29,301 bases of DNA from the NCBI GenBank assembly GCA_037968895.1, contig JBBKWJ010000083.1, positions 1-29,301 on the forward strand, given 5' to 3'. The position numbers and the translations under genes were made by a program. Below, piece after piece: positions 1-7,715 of this stretch. The notes beneath the pieces were generated by a model, which saw only the letters and a program-made list of their open reading frames with translations, did no database searches and had not been told where the DNA came from. The number at the start of each line of letters is the position of its first letter. The first letter of the stretch is position 1. This DNA comes from JBBKWJ01 sp037968895. GTDB lineage: Bacteria > Actinomycetota > Acidimicrobiia > Acidimicrobiales > SZUA-35.

Positions 1-4
1 GGTC

Positions 5-47
5 AACGCAAAGGGCCCCGGCGCTCTGCGCCGGGGCCCTTTGCGTT
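5..47 (-). terminator. Perfect 19-bp hairpin after rsmG
   Basis: The arms at 5-23 and 29-47 are exact reverse complements and GC-rich in the centre. One further C-G pair would close the loop to three bases. It lies 13 bases past the rsmG stop, so it most likely ends the rpmH-to-rsmG operon. No strong T-run follows on the minus strand, so intrinsic termination is inferred from stem strength. The symmetric arms could also serve transcription arriving from the other side. Confidence 0.7.
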
Positions 48-59
48 CAAAGTCATTCG

Positions 60-701
60 TTAGCTAAACGTGAAGAGCGGTTTTCGCTCTTGCCGTTTGA
101 ACGACCTCGGATAGCCGTCCATCGGTCCGCCTTCGACTCGCAGGCAAGCGATGTGACTTGATGTCGGTTCCACGCTCAAGCCGTACTTGGAGAGTTGGTC
201 GGCCGGCCACTTTCGTCCGCCTGGGGGTTCGCTAATACAGATAAGTCCTCCGGGCCTCACGAATCCCATACCGCATTCAACCGTGTGGTGCGGGGCACCA
301 AATGACCGTGATACGACGACATCAGCCCAGCCGCGATGCTCATCGAGGTGGCTCAGCTTCTCGGCCCGTCCAACAACGACCTCAACTCGGTCTTCAAGGC
401 CTAGCTCGGGGAGAACCTCGGCGAGAAACTCGCACCGTTTCTCTGATCCGTCAACAAGGCGTCCTTGTGTGTTTGGTAGCGAGAGCAGAAGCGGAAGGCC
501 CGGCAATCCGCCACCCGAACCAAGGTCGACTAGCCGCCCCGTGTCGGGCGGGATCGCTTCGAGATAGTAGTCGGCATGTTGAATATGAACGCGGAGCGGG
601 CCCGGACCGAGGAATCCCAAGGTCCGAGCCCGCTCCAGAACGGCGTGGATTGCCGGTTGACTACTCAGTGTCTGTTCCTTCGCTTGGTACAACGATGACA
701 C
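60..701 (-). CDS. rsmG: 16S rRNA (guanine-N7) methyltransferase RsmG
   Basis: Cytoplasmic SAM-dependent methyltransferase that modifies a guanine in the 530 loop of 16S rRNA (family knowledge). The protein has 213 residues, normal for the family. The Rossmann SAM-binding motif VDLGSGGGLPGLPL lies at about residues 58-71, and the C-terminal basic PRSFKRQERKPL segment is typical. The start codon is GTG at 701, overlapping the end of khpB by 41 bases. No good Shine-Dalgarno sequence precedes it, and an in-frame TTG three codons later is possible, so the exact start is uncertain. It is the last gene of the rpmH-rnpA-yidD-yidC-khpB-rsmG operon, a position conserved in many bacteria near oriC. Loss of RsmG is known in other bacteria to give low-level streptomycin resistance. 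Confidence 0.95.
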   Translation of the reverse strand: MSSLYQAKEQTLSSQPAIHAVLERARTLGFLGPGPLRVHIQHADYYLEAIPPDTGRLVDLGSGGGLPGLPLLLSLPNTQGRLVDGSEKRCEFLAEVLPELGLEDRVEVVVGRAEKLSHLDEHRGWADVVVSRSFGAPHHTVECGMGFVRPGGLICISEPPGGRKWPADQLSKYGLSVEPTSSHIACLRVEGGPMDGYPRSFKRQERKPLFTFS

Positions 702-1503
702 GGCGGCGAGGTTCGTTTCCTGCCGAGCGAGTACTTACGCCCTCTTGTTCGTTGAGCGCATCGTGGAGCGTCTTGCGGTCTGGACTCGACATTGGTTCGA
801 GGACGACCTCAAGTTGTTCATCGCGAGCAGTAGCAGCTGCGCTGACTGCGAAGGTTGCGAGTGCTTCCTTGCGCAGTTCACGGTAGGCACCGACGTCGAC
901 ACGGATCCGCACGCCCGAAGGTGCAGTCCGCTGAGCGGCGACACGAGTGAGTTCCTGGATGGCGTCGAGTGTTCGACCACGAGGACCGACCATTAGGCCG
1001 TGCTTGCCCTCGATAACCGCATTGATCGTGTCGTCTTCCTCAGGAAGTTCGACCGCACTGTCGTACCCGAATGCTGCGGTGAGGCCAGTCAAGAAGGTGT
1101 GCACCGTCTCACGGACTTCCTCGATTGGTGCGCTTTCCTTCTGGGGGCGAGGCGATGAGGCACGGTCGCTGTCTGATCGTTCCGACTGACGCGGTTTGCG
1201 CTTCTTCGGTGCCGACTCGACGGGGGAGTCGTCAGTCGACTCCTTCGCCTTCGAAGGCTTCGCTGCAGCCTTTGGCTTGTCAGACGACTTCTTGCGCTTG
1301 TCGCGTCGGTCGTTCTTTGGCCGAGGACCCTTTGGCTCTACTCGGGCTCGAACCCGGGCTTGGCCCCTGGTACGCCCGAAGAGTCCTGCTTTTGGCTCTT
1401 CGAGAAGTTCGAACTCTGCTTCGCTCTCGTCGACGCCTAGCTTGTCGAGCGCCAGCTCGCGAGCCTCTTCCAGTGTCTTGGCGGTTGTTTCAACCCATTC
1501 CAC
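661..1503 (-). CDS. khpB: RNA-binding protein KhpB/Jag (Jag_N, KH, R3H)
   Basis: RNA-binding protein of the Jag/KhpB family, linked in Firmicutes to cell-wall elongation control together with KhpA. An N-terminal Jag domain covers about residues 1-50. A long charged Lys/Arg/Ser-rich linker covers about 55-125. A KH domain follows with its loop as GPRG at 173-176, and then a C-terminal R3H domain with the Arg-x3-His signature at R243/H247. The length of 280 residues is longer than minimal Jag proteins because of the linker. The start is GTG at 1503, preceded by an AGAGG-type ribosome-binding site. It begins 4 bases after the yidC stop, so the two genes are probably translationally linked. The linkage with yidC is conserved widely. 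The role in this organism is inferred. Confidence 0.93.
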   Translation of the reverse strand: MEWVETTAKTLEEARELALDKLGVDESEAEFELLEEPKAGLFGRTRGQARVRARVEPKGPRPKNDRRDKRKKSSDKPKAAAKPSKAKESTDDSPVESAPKKRKPRQSERSDSDRASSPRPQKESAPIEEVRETVHTFLTGLTAAFGYDSAVELPEEDDTINAVIEGKHGLMVGPRGRTLDAIQELTRVAAQRTAPSGVRIRVDVGAYRELRKEALATFAVSAAATARDEQLEVVLEPMSSPDRKTLHDALNEQEGVSTRSAGNEPRRRVIVVPSEGTDTE

Positions 1504-1507
1504 AGTA

Positions 1508-2647
1508 CTACCTCTTCCGCTTCTTCTTGGTCGGGCCAGACTGGGTCCCCTTAGGGGTTACCCGATTGGACTGAGCTCCGGATTGATCTGTTCTTGGCTT
1601 CTTCGCGGCTCGCTTTTGTTCAAAGAACGCTTCGCGCTTGTTGCCGCTCGTACCGTTTGAAGAGTCGTTGGCAGCGCCAAAAGCCTCTTCATTGGGTGCA
1701 ACCTTTTTCTTCTTGGGAGATTCTGTCTTGGCCGGCTTCTCCTTCGCCGGTTTGTCCTTCGCAGCTGCTTCCGCTTCTGCATGTTCGGCTGCACGCTGCA
1801 TAGCCAAAGTTCCTTCACCATCGTGGCCGTACAGGCTCCGAGTGATGTAGCCCTGTTGGGCGATCCGGAAGATGCTTTGATAGAACCAGTAGAGCACGAG
1901 CCCGGTTGGAAAGATGAATGACCAGACGCCGGTCATCAGCGGCAGGAACTTGAGCATTGCCTGCTGTTGGGCGGCAACTCCTGTCGCTGGCTGGCTCGAG
2001 GGTGAGCGTCGAGTTGTGACTTGCCGTTGTTGGTAGTAGCTACCGACGACAACCAACACGATGAGCAGCAAATAGGGGATGGAACTCAGAATGCTGTCGC
2101 GAAGTACATCGAGAGGTTGCTGGGCGAGGTCGAACGGCCCGAACGACATTTTGGTGCTGCCGTGGAGGTCTTGGTAGAGACGGGTTGTCTTATCCAGGAA
2201 CTTCGGGGAGATGTTGTCGCCGCTAGGGACGGGCAGCGATTGTTTCTGCAGGGCGAGCTGGGCGAGTTCGTAGTAGCCGACCTCGGAGTCTCGTCGAGTC
2301 AGTCCCTGGATGACACGAAACATGACCAAGAAGACGGGCGCCTGCGCGAGCATTGGGACACAACCGCCTACGGGGTTGATTCCTTCTCGCTGGTACAACG
2401 CCATAACTTCGGCGTTCATCTCTTCGCGATTGCCGCCCTTGTGCTTCTTCTGCAGCGCCTTGAGTTCGGGCTGCACCAGCTGCATCTTGATAGTGCTTCG
2501 GGTGGCTTTAAGGGTGAGCGGCATCAACAACACCATCACGACCAGCGTGAGGAGGAAGATGGAGATGCCGTAGTTGCCTCCAATGACAGGCAACGCGTAG
2601 ATTCCGGCAAGCGCCCGGGCTACTGCTTGATAGATCGGATCGAACAT
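1508..2647 (-). CDS. yidC: Membrane protein insertase YidC/Oxa1
   Basis: Inserts proteins into the cytoplasmic membrane, alone or with SecYEG. It is the short Gram-positive/actinobacterial form of 379 residues, without the large periplasmic domain of proteobacterial YidC. A first core membrane segment lies at about 27-46. It is followed by the hydrophilic-groove arginine (R50 in TRSTIKMQ) and a charged cytoplasmic hairpin at about 58-90. The family signature GINPVGGCVPMLAQAPVF comes next, and further membrane segments lie near 190-210 and 230-262. The C-terminus (about 290-379) is a Lys/Ala-rich hydrophilic tail, probably for ribosome contact. ATG at 2647 is the start, with no strong Shine-Dalgarno sequence. 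It follows yidD by 15 bases, and their products act in the same insertion pathway. Confidence 0.97.
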   Translation of the reverse strand: MFDPIYQAVARALAGIYALPVIGGNYGISIFLLTLVVMVLLMPLTLKATRSTIKMQLVQPELKALQKKHKGGNREEMNAEVMALYQREGINPVGGCVPMLAQAPVFLVMFRVIQGLTRRDSEVGYYELAQLALQKQSLPVPSGDNISPKFLDKTTRLYQDLHGSTKMSFGPFDLAQQPLDVLRDSILSSIPYLLLIVLVVVGSYYQQRQVTTRRSPSSQPATGVAAQQQAMLKFLPLMTGVWSFIFPTGLVLYWFYQSIFRIAQQGYITRSLYGHDGEGTLAMQRAAEHAEAEAAAKDKPAKEKPAKTESPKKKKVAPNEEAFGAANDSSNGTSGNKREAFFEQKRAAKKPRTDQSGAQSNRVTPKGTQSGPTKKKRKR

Positions 2648-2662
2648 CGGACTTTCGAGGTG

Positions 2663-2992
2663 TTAGCGGGCGGGAGCGGTATGTCCAACGTCGGCGCAGG
2701 TTGCCCGGTCGTTGGATTCCGTGTGGTGCGCGTTGTCGGGTTCTGGCACTTCATCGATGCCGTAGCCCCCGAAAGGGTTGCAACGGGCAATTCGTTTCGT
2801 GGCCAGCCACAAACCTCGTGCGAGGCCATGAACTTCGACTGCTTCCTGCGCATAGTGAGAACAGGTGGGAATGTAGCGGCACCGGGGGCGACGCAGGGCA
2901 CTCCATGCCTGGTAATACCCAAGCAGGCGAAGAAACGCCTTACTGAGCACGATCGGCCTTAGACAGAGAACGAGTCTCGCAGAGGTCGACAC
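2663..2992 (-). CDS. yidD: Membrane protein insertion efficiency factor YidD
   Basis: Small protein that helps YidC/Sec-dependent membrane insertion. The family core is clear: CRYIPTCSHYAQEAV near residues 38-52, then a membrane-associating stretch, then RCNPFGGYGIDEVP at 70-83. The longest form starts at GTG 2992 and has 109 residues, overlapping rnpA by 53 bases. An internal GTG at 2950 has AAGG just upstream and gives 95 residues with only an 11-base overlap. Its length before the CRY motif is closer to other YidD proteins, so I consider it equally likely. The C-terminal tail after residue 85 is polar and not conserved. The position between rnpA and yidC is the usual one. Confidence 0.93.
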   Translation of the reverse strand: MSTSARLVLCLRPIVLSKAFLRLLGYYQAWSALRRPRCRYIPTCSHYAQEAVEVHGLARGLWLATKRIARCNPFGGYGIDEVPEPDNAHHTESNDRATCADVGHTAPAR

Positions 2993-3290
2993 AACGTTGC
3001 ACCTCAGTGAGGAGCGAAGCGAATGGCATCGTCATCACCTCGGGGTGGCAACTAAAGAGGTAGGCGCCGGGAGCGACGAGAACAGTCTCGTCGCGTAGCG
3101 CAGCCTGGATTCGTCGTCGTGCTCGGTTTCGCTGTACTGCCGAACCGAACTTGCGACCAATTGCGAACGCGACCTCAACGTTTGGCCCATCGTGAGGCAA
3201 GTAGATTGCCCGAATAGGGCCACTACGGCCCCTGTTTCCCTGCGTTCGCAGGCGACGGAATGTTGCTCGGTCACGAACGGAGTCGATCAC
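2940..3290 (-). CDS. rnpA: Ribonuclease P protein component RnpA
   Basis: Protein subunit of RNase P, which matures the 5' ends of tRNAs together with the RNA subunit. The 116-residue protein has the signature GRKFGSAVQRNRARRRIQAA at about 45-64, corresponding to the RNR motif. The start is GTG at 3290, overlapping the rpmH stop in a GTGA arrangement, which indicates translational coupling. The open frame continues upstream through rpmH, but that part is the out-of-frame shadow of rpmH and has no family similarity. The C-terminus carries a Cys-containing extension (CVDLCETRSLSKADRAQ) beyond the conserved core. Confidence 0.96.
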   Translation of the reverse strand: MIDSVRDRATFRRLRTQGNRGRSGPIRAIYLPHDGPNVEVAFAIGRKFGSAVQRNRARRRIQAALRDETVLVAPGAYLFSCHPEVMTMPFASLLTEVQRCVDLCETRSLSKADRAQ

Positions 3291-3421
3291 GCACTCAGCT
3301 TGGAGCGCCCTTTGAGGCGCCGGGCGCGCAAGACGGCGCGGCCGCCACGGGTAGACATGCGATTGCGAAATCCGTGCTTGGTTGAGCGCTTCCGATTGTT
3401 TGGTTGGAACGTACGCTTCAT
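3287..3421 (-). CDS. rpmH: 50S ribosomal protein L34
   Basis: Ribosomal protein L34, 44 residues, near-canonical throughout: it begins MKRTFQPNNRKRSTKHGFR and ends with a basic RARRLKGRSKLSA tail. ATG at 3421 is preceded by AGGAG with an 8-base spacer. The open frame extends much further upstream, but only this segment matches L34. It is the first gene of the minus-strand operon and diverges from dnaA, the classic arrangement at bacterial origins. Its stop overlaps the rnpA GTG. Confidence 0.97.
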   Translation of the reverse strand: MKRTFQPNNRKRSTKHGFRNRMSTRGGRAVLRARRLKGRSKLSA

Positions 3422-3711
3422 GGGGAAACTCCTGGCTGGGGGCCACCGGGGCGGCCTGTGGCGAATCGCGTTGCTCATGTGAGCGGAGCAGGTGTTGCCC
3501 TGCCCATGCTCCTTCACAACCGAGGGCCGACCAGAGATCGCAGAGCGATCGGCGACCAGGGCGGCGTGCAGCAGTTGTGCGAGCGATCCGGAAATAGTCT
3601 TTACGTAGAACGAGTCGTTTCGACTCCACAGTGCGTGCCGCATGTGCGGGCGCGCGTTGTCTCTACGTCTGAGAAAGGCTAGAGCCCAGTTCGCAGAAGC
3701 ACAACCGCACC

Positions 3712-3720
3712 TTTTCCACA
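3712..3720 (+). promoter_or_regulatory. DnaA-box-like site (TTTTCCACA)
   Basis: TTTTCCACA differs at one base from the consensus TTATCCACA. It sits upstream of dnaA inside the GCACAAC/GTTGTGC inverted repeat, a position suited to DnaA autoregulation of its own promoter. The regulatory role is inferred. Confidence 0.5.
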
Positions 3721-3837
3721 GGAGACGTGTTGTGCCCGAACGCACGCTGCTAACGTGACGACTCGCGCCGGCGGACTCGTTATTAACCCAGCGGAAGTTG
3801 GTCCGAATTGTGGCCCGTTTTTCTACTGGCTCAGGTC

Positions 3838-3846
3838 TGTGGAAAA
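3838..3846 (-). promoter_or_regulatory. DnaA-box-like site, inverted copy
   Basis: TGTGGAAAA is the exact reverse complement of the box at 3712-3720. It lies 39 bases before the preferred dnaA start and close to any dnaA promoter, so DnaA binding here could repress transcription. Being identical to the upstream site makes chance less likely, but it is only nine bases. Confidence 0.45.
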
Positions 3847-3884
3847 GTTTGTGGGAAATGGGGAGAAGTCCTGATGGAGACACG

Positions 3885-5285
3885 GTGAGAGCAGCCGAGG
3901 AGCTGTGGCAGAAGGCGTCGCTACTGCTGCGCGCAGAGATTGCCGAGGGGGCGTGGCAGTCAACCTTCGCGCCTGTCGCTCCGGTCACCATCACGGCCTC
4001 TGACCTGGTTCTTTCAGTCCCCAACGCAATAATTCGAGAAAAGCTGGACGGTCGTTATCGGCCGCTCGTCGAAGAGGCAGTCAGCGAGGCCGCTGGTCGC
4101 CCGATCGGGGTCCAGTTTGATTTTGCGACTCCGACACTTTTCGATGCTGATATCGATCCTGTAATGGCTCCAGACTTCGATGAAATCCCGACGGCGACCG
4201 CCAATGAGCCAGCCACAGACATACTTCCGGTCGAGCCGGGTGGAGCCGTCGACCCCGCAAAGCGGTACACATTCGATGGATTTGTCATTGGTCCGTCCAA
4301 TCGATTCGCCCATGCCGCCGCGTTGTCGGTCGCCGAACGCCCTGGCGGCTCATACAACCCACTCTTCATTTACGGATCTGCCGGACTCGGCAAAACGCAC
4401 CTGCTTCGGGCGATTGAGCACTACGTCAACGACGTCTATCCCCGGCTCAAAGTGCGCTACGTGTCGACAGAGACGTTCCTGAATGAGTTTGTCGAATCGA
4501 TCAAAACCTCGTCAGCCAACGAATTCAAACGCCTCTATCGCCAGATTGACGTGCTGCTCGTCGATGACATCCAGTTCATCGCCGGCCGTGAAGGGCTCCA
4601 GGAAGAGTTCTTTCACACCTTTAACGAGCTGTATTCGGCAAACAAGCAGATCGTGCTTTCCTCCGATCGTCAGCCCGATGCGATCCCAACCCTCGAAGAC
4701 CGGCTCCGTAGCCGCTTCATGATGGGGCTGCTCACCGATATCCAGCCCCCAGATATCGAAACCCGGATGGCCATCTTGCACAAGAAGGCCGACCGAGACG
4801 ACCTCTCGCTACCAAGCGATGTCAGCGAGTTCATCGCCGCCAACATCACAAACAACATCCGTGAGTTGGAGGGAGCGCTCAACAAAGTCTCCGCCTTCGC
4901 CAACCTCAATCAGACGCCGCTGACGACAGAAACCGCCGAACAGGTCTTGCGAGACTTCATTGCCGACCGTCAGCCCCGACCAATCACTGTTCCCATCATC
5001 CTCGACGCAACATCGGAGCAGTTCAACTTCTCCATTGATGACCTAAAAGGCAAGTCGCGGCGCAGGCCACTCGTAATCGCCCGTCAGATGGCGATGTACG
5101 TCACTCGCCAGCTCACCGATCTGAGCTATCCGATGATTGCCAAAGAATTTGGCGGCCGCGACCACACCACCGTCATGCACGCCTGCGACAAGATCTCCGC
5201 ACTCATGAAAGAACGCTCACAGATTTACGAACATGTCACCGCCCTCGAGAAGTCAGTCCGTGCCGCAGCCAGGTCTGCGGATTAG
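3885..5285 (+). CDS. dnaA: Chromosomal replication initiator protein DnaA
   Basis: AAA+ ATPase that binds DnaA boxes, melts oriC and recruits the helicase machinery. Residues below are counted from the GTG at 3885. Domain I is about 1-75, then a short acidic linker (80-125), then the AAA+ domain with Walker A GSAGLGKTH at 164-172 and Walker B LLVDDIQF at 224-231. The arginine-rich DRLRSRF is near 272. The DNA-binding domain IV has the signature GGRDHTTVMHA at 423-433. GTG at 3885 is preferred because GGAG lies 5 bases upstream. An in-frame ATG at 3858 would add nine residues, and a TTG at 3798 is unlikely. Length is 466 residues, typical apart from a short domain II. Confidence 0.97.
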   Translation: MRAAEELWQKASLLLRAEIAEGAWQSTFAPVAPVTITASDLVLSVPNAIIREKLDGRYRPLVEEAVSEAAGRPIGVQFDFATPTLFDADIDPVMAPDFDEIPTATANEPATDILPVEPGGAVDPAKRYTFDGFVIGPSNRFAHAAALSVAERPGGSYNPLFIYGSAGLGKTHLLRAIEHYVNDVYPRLKVRYVSTETFLNEFVESIKTSSANEFKRLYRQIDVLLVDDIQFIAGREGLQEEFFHTFNELYSANKQIVLSSDRQPDAIPTLEDRLRSRFMMGLLTDIQPPDIETRMAILHKKADRDDLSLPSDVSEFIAANITNNIRELEGALNKVSAFANLNQTPLTTETAEQVLRDFIADRQPRPITVPIILDATSEQFNFSIDDLKGKSRRRPLVIARQMAMYVTRQLTDLSYPMIAKEFGGRDHTTVMHACDKISALMKERSQIYEHVTALEKSVRAAARSAD

Positions 5286-5535
5286 TTGGGGACATTCCTG
5301 TGCGAAAGCGCCCCCAACGTTGTGCACAGCGCCTACTCTGCGGTGGACAACTTCCTCTCTATCCCCAGAGGGCTTGGGTATGTTCAGTTCGTTTGGGGAT
5401 TATCCTTTTAACCGGTGGATGACCAGATACGTCCCCACCAGGCAAAACATAAGTTCATCCACATTCCACAAGCTCTACTACTAACAAGTTCTTATAGAGA
5501 GAAAAAAGTTAGAAGTTGAGGAAAAGGGAGCAAGC
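5286..5535. other. Origin of replication oriC (dnaA-dnaN spacer)
   Basis: A 250-base non-coding spacer between dnaA and dnaN, the usual oriC location. DnaA-box-like 9-mers are GGTGGACAA at 5342-5350 (one mismatch to TGTGGACAA), GGTGGATGA at 5414-5422, and TCATCCACA at 5455-5463 (one mismatch to TTATCCACA). A weaker CATTCCACA follows at 5462-5470. The segment from about 5471 to 5520 is AT-rich and purine-biased just before dnaN, a plausible unwinding element. Gene orientation also switches at dnaA. No box is a perfect consensus match, so box boundaries are tentative, while oriC itself is well supported by context. Confidence 0.85.
5475..5483 (+). promoter_or_regulatory. DnaA-trio element in oriC
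   Basis: Three perfect CTA triplets in a row, read as 3'-GAT-5' repeats on the opposite strand, which is the DnaA-trio motif known from Bacillus subtilis. They lie 11 bases after the box-like TCATCCACA and 4 bases after CATTCCACA, and lead into AT-rich DNA. This box, short spacer and trio order is the layout of the basal unwinding system. Function is inferred from that match. Confidence 0.6.
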
Positions 5536-6627
5536 GTGAAATTTCGTTGCGAGCGAGACGTACTCGTTGAAGCATTAGGTATCGCTGGTCGAGCCGTCAG
5601 CGGGCGCGGCGGACTTCCGGGTCTTGCCGGCGTCAGGGCTGAGCTTCGCGGTGATGAACTGCAGTTCACGGGCAGCGATCTCGACCTGACGATTTCAGTC
5701 TCGGTTATGGTGTCCGGTGAAACTGACGGAGTATCCATCATTCCCGCCCGCCTCGCCTCAGACATCGTTCGCTCGCTCGAGCCAGGAGCAGTGTCCCTGT
5801 CAGCTGAGGGCGACGAGCTCTCAATTCGAGCCGGCCGTTCTGACTTCAGCATCCGCCTCATCGCAGGCGACGACTTCCCACAGGTGACGGTGACGGCAGA
5901 TTCACCAGTATCGCTGCCAACGGCACTTCTCAGCGCGGCGCTGAAGCAGGTCGTCACTGCGGCCAGCTCTGACGACTCTCGCCCGATCTTGACCGGCGTG
6001 CTTATGGCGGCTGAAGCAGATGGCGTTCGTCTTGTAGCAACCGACTCATACCGTCTCTCGATGCGTGATCTCCCCGGTACGTCTGTACTGAGTGAGGGTC
6101 AAACAGTCCTCATCCCCTCGAAGGCGCTCAAAGAGCTCGACCGAATTCTGGGTCACGGCGAAGAGGTCGAGGTCAGGCTCGGGGAGCGCGAGGCATCGTT
6201 CCAGGTCGGTTCGGTCACGCTCGTGACTCGTCTGATCGAAGGCGACTTCCCCAACTACCGAGGTCTTATTCCGGCGAGCCACCCCAACACCCTTACTGTT
6301 GGCCGCGAAGAACTGCTCGATGCCTTGCGCCGGGTCAAGCTCCTCGCCCGTGAGGCAACCCCCGTTCGTCTCGAAATGAGCACCGAGGGTCTTGAACTTG
6401 TCGCTATCACCCAAGATGTTGGCACCGCCCGCGAACAGGTCGAGGGCACGTACGACGGCGCCCCACTCACCGTTGCGTTCAATCCTCAGTACCTCCTCGA
6501 GGGCATTGAAGTTACGCCAGGAGAGTCGGTCACCTTGTCAACTATCGACGAGCTGAAGCCCGTTGTGCTCCGTGCCGACGGCGTTGCCGAGTTCCTCTAC
6601 CTTCTCATGCCGGTTCGCGTTTCTTAA
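5536..6627 (+). CDS. dnaN: DNA polymerase III beta subunit (sliding clamp)
   Basis: Ring-shaped processivity clamp that tethers polymerase III and other factors to DNA. The 363 residues form three repeated clamp domains (roughly 1-120, 125-240, 245-363), normal for the family. The protein starts MKFRCERDVLVEAL and ends in the conserved LYLLMPVRVS, which forms part of the partner-binding pocket. GTG at 5536 has AGGGAG six bases upstream. recF begins one base after its stop, so the pair is surely cotranscribed. Confidence 0.98.
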   Translation: MKFRCERDVLVEALGIAGRAVSGRGGLPGLAGVRAELRGDELQFTGSDLDLTISVSVMVSGETDGVSIIPARLASDIVRSLEPGAVSLSAEGDELSIRAGRSDFSIRLIAGDDFPQVTVTADSPVSLPTALLSAALKQVVTAASSDDSRPILTGVLMAAEADGVRLVATDSYRLSMRDLPGTSVLSEGQTVLIPSKALKELDRILGHGEEVEVRLGEREASFQVGSVTLVTRLIEGDFPNYRGLIPASHPNTLTVGREELLDALRRVKLLAREATPVRLEMSTEGLELVAITQDVGTAREQVEGTYDGAPLTVAFNPQYLLEGIEVTPGESVTLSTIDELKPVVLRADGVAEFLYLLMPVRVS

Positions 6628-6628
6628 G

Positions 6629-7711
6629 ATGCGTCTAGCCAAAGTTTGGCTAACCGACTTTCGCAGTTACGAACAGCACGAGGTCGAACTCGACACTGGG
6701 CTTACCGCGATTCTCGGCCCAAATGGTGTCGGCAAAACAAATCTGCTGGAAGCCATCGGCCTTCTCGCGTCACTCAAGTCTTTTCGAGGGGCACCAACCG
6801 AGAGTTTGATTCGGAGGGGTGCATCGTCGGCCATAGTTCGAGCCGAAGGCGAGCGCGATGGGCGCGACGTTTTGATCGAACTTGAGTTGACGAGGGGCCG
6901 CACCCGCGCTCAGGTCAACAAACAAAAACTGCAGCGAACGAGCGACTTGCTAGGGGCGCTCCAAGTGACGTTCTTTGCTCCAGACGATTTGGCATTGGTC
7001 AAAGAAGGACCAGGTGTTCGACGTCAGTACCTCGACGACTTGATGGTCTCGCTCGATCCGCGCTTCGACAGTGCCCTCTCCGATCTTGACCGGGTTCTTC
7101 GTCAACGGGGCGCCTTGCTTCGCCAAACTCGAGGTTCGGTCGACGAAGCAACGGGAATGACGCTCGACGTCTGGGACGCAAAACTCGGCGAGCTCGGACA
7201 ACGGGTGACCGAGCGTCGCGAGTACACCCTCGGCGCATTGATGCCGCTCGTGGGTCAGGCCTACGAACAATTGGCAGGGGAACCGACAGAAGTTATCGCA
7301 ACCTATATCCGATCGTGGGATGGCGATGAACTGGCTGAAGCACTCGCCGAATCACGACAACAAGACGTACGCAGGGGAGTGAGCACCGTTGGGCCACATC
7401 GCGACGATCTGCGACTGAGTCTTGACGGCTTCGCCAGTCGATCTGAAGCCTCGCAAGGCGAGCAACGGACGCTTGCGCTTGCGCTGCGACTCGCGGGGCA
7501 TCGCCTTGTTGCCCAACACATTGGCGAGGCACCATTGCTGCTGCTTGACGACGTGCTTTCCGAACTCGACCCCGACCGCGCCCGCGCCCTTCTCGACAAC
7601 CTCCCGCCGGGACAAACCATCATTACGAGCGCGTCTGGCCTTCCACCCGGTACTGTTCCAGATCACACTCTGACTTTCGAGTCACCACGTAGCAGCTCTG
7701 CTGAAAGCTGA
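6629..7711 (+). CDS. recF: DNA replication and repair protein RecF
   Basis: SMC-like ATPase that helps load RecA at gaps and stalled forks. It has 360 residues from ATG 6629. Walker A is GPNGVGKT at 30-37, the ABC-type signature SQGEQRTLAL is near 275, and Walker B LLLLDDVLSELD is near 303-314. The open frame extends upstream into dnaN, but MRLAKVWLTDFRSY is the canonical RecF start and follows the dnaN stop by one base. The C-terminus ends with a short unconserved polar tail. Confidence 0.97.
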   Translation: MRLAKVWLTDFRSYEQHEVELDTGLTAILGPNGVGKTNLLEAIGLLASLKSFRGAPTESLIRRGASSAIVRAEGERDGRDVLIELELTRGRTRAQVNKQKLQRTSDLLGALQVTFFAPDDLALVKEGPGVRRQYLDDLMVSLDPRFDSALSDLDRVLRQRGALLRQTRGSVDEATGMTLDVWDAKLGELGQRVTERREYTLGALMPLVGQAYEQLAGEPTEVIATYIRSWDGDELAEALAESRQQDVRRGVSTVGPHRDDLRLSLDGFASRSEASQGEQRTLALALRLAGHRLVAQHIGEAPLLLLDDVLSELDPDRARALLDNLPPGQTIITSASGLPPGTVPDHTLTFESPRSSSAES

Positions 7712-7715
7712 TCTG

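Larger units (their letters stand above)
3422..3884. promoter_or_regulatory. Divergent rpmH/dnaA control region
   Basis: About 460 bases without a convincing gene, holding the outward promoters for rpmH (minus) and dnaA (plus). Visible structure includes three short perfect inverted repeats: GATCGC-AGA-GCGATC at 3536-3550, GAGTCG-TTT-CGACTC at 3612-3626, and GCACAAC/GTTGTGC at 3699-3705/3729-3735. The last of these brackets a DnaA-box-like site. I could not fix -10/-35 elements with confidence. A weak dnaA candidate is TTGGTC at 3798 with TTCTAC at 3821. Confidence 0.6.

Noticed and set aside
2021..2962. 313-residue plus-strand ORF
   Set aside because: It lies antisense to yidC and yidD, both of which carry full family signatures. 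It looks like a reading-frame shadow.
2940..3629. Long 229-residue rnpA frame
   Set aside because: The part upstream of 3290 is rpmH and its leader read in another frame. The RnpA core is complete from the GTG at 3290.
3287..4024. Upstream extension of the rpmH frame to 245 residues
   Set aside because: Only the last 44 residues match L34, a strong Shine-Dalgarno sequence precedes the internal ATG at 3421, and the extension would run into dnaA.
6563..6628. N-terminal extension of RecF into dnaN
   Set aside because: The canonical start MRLAKVWLTDF follows the dnaN stop by one base, and the extension has no conserved residues.
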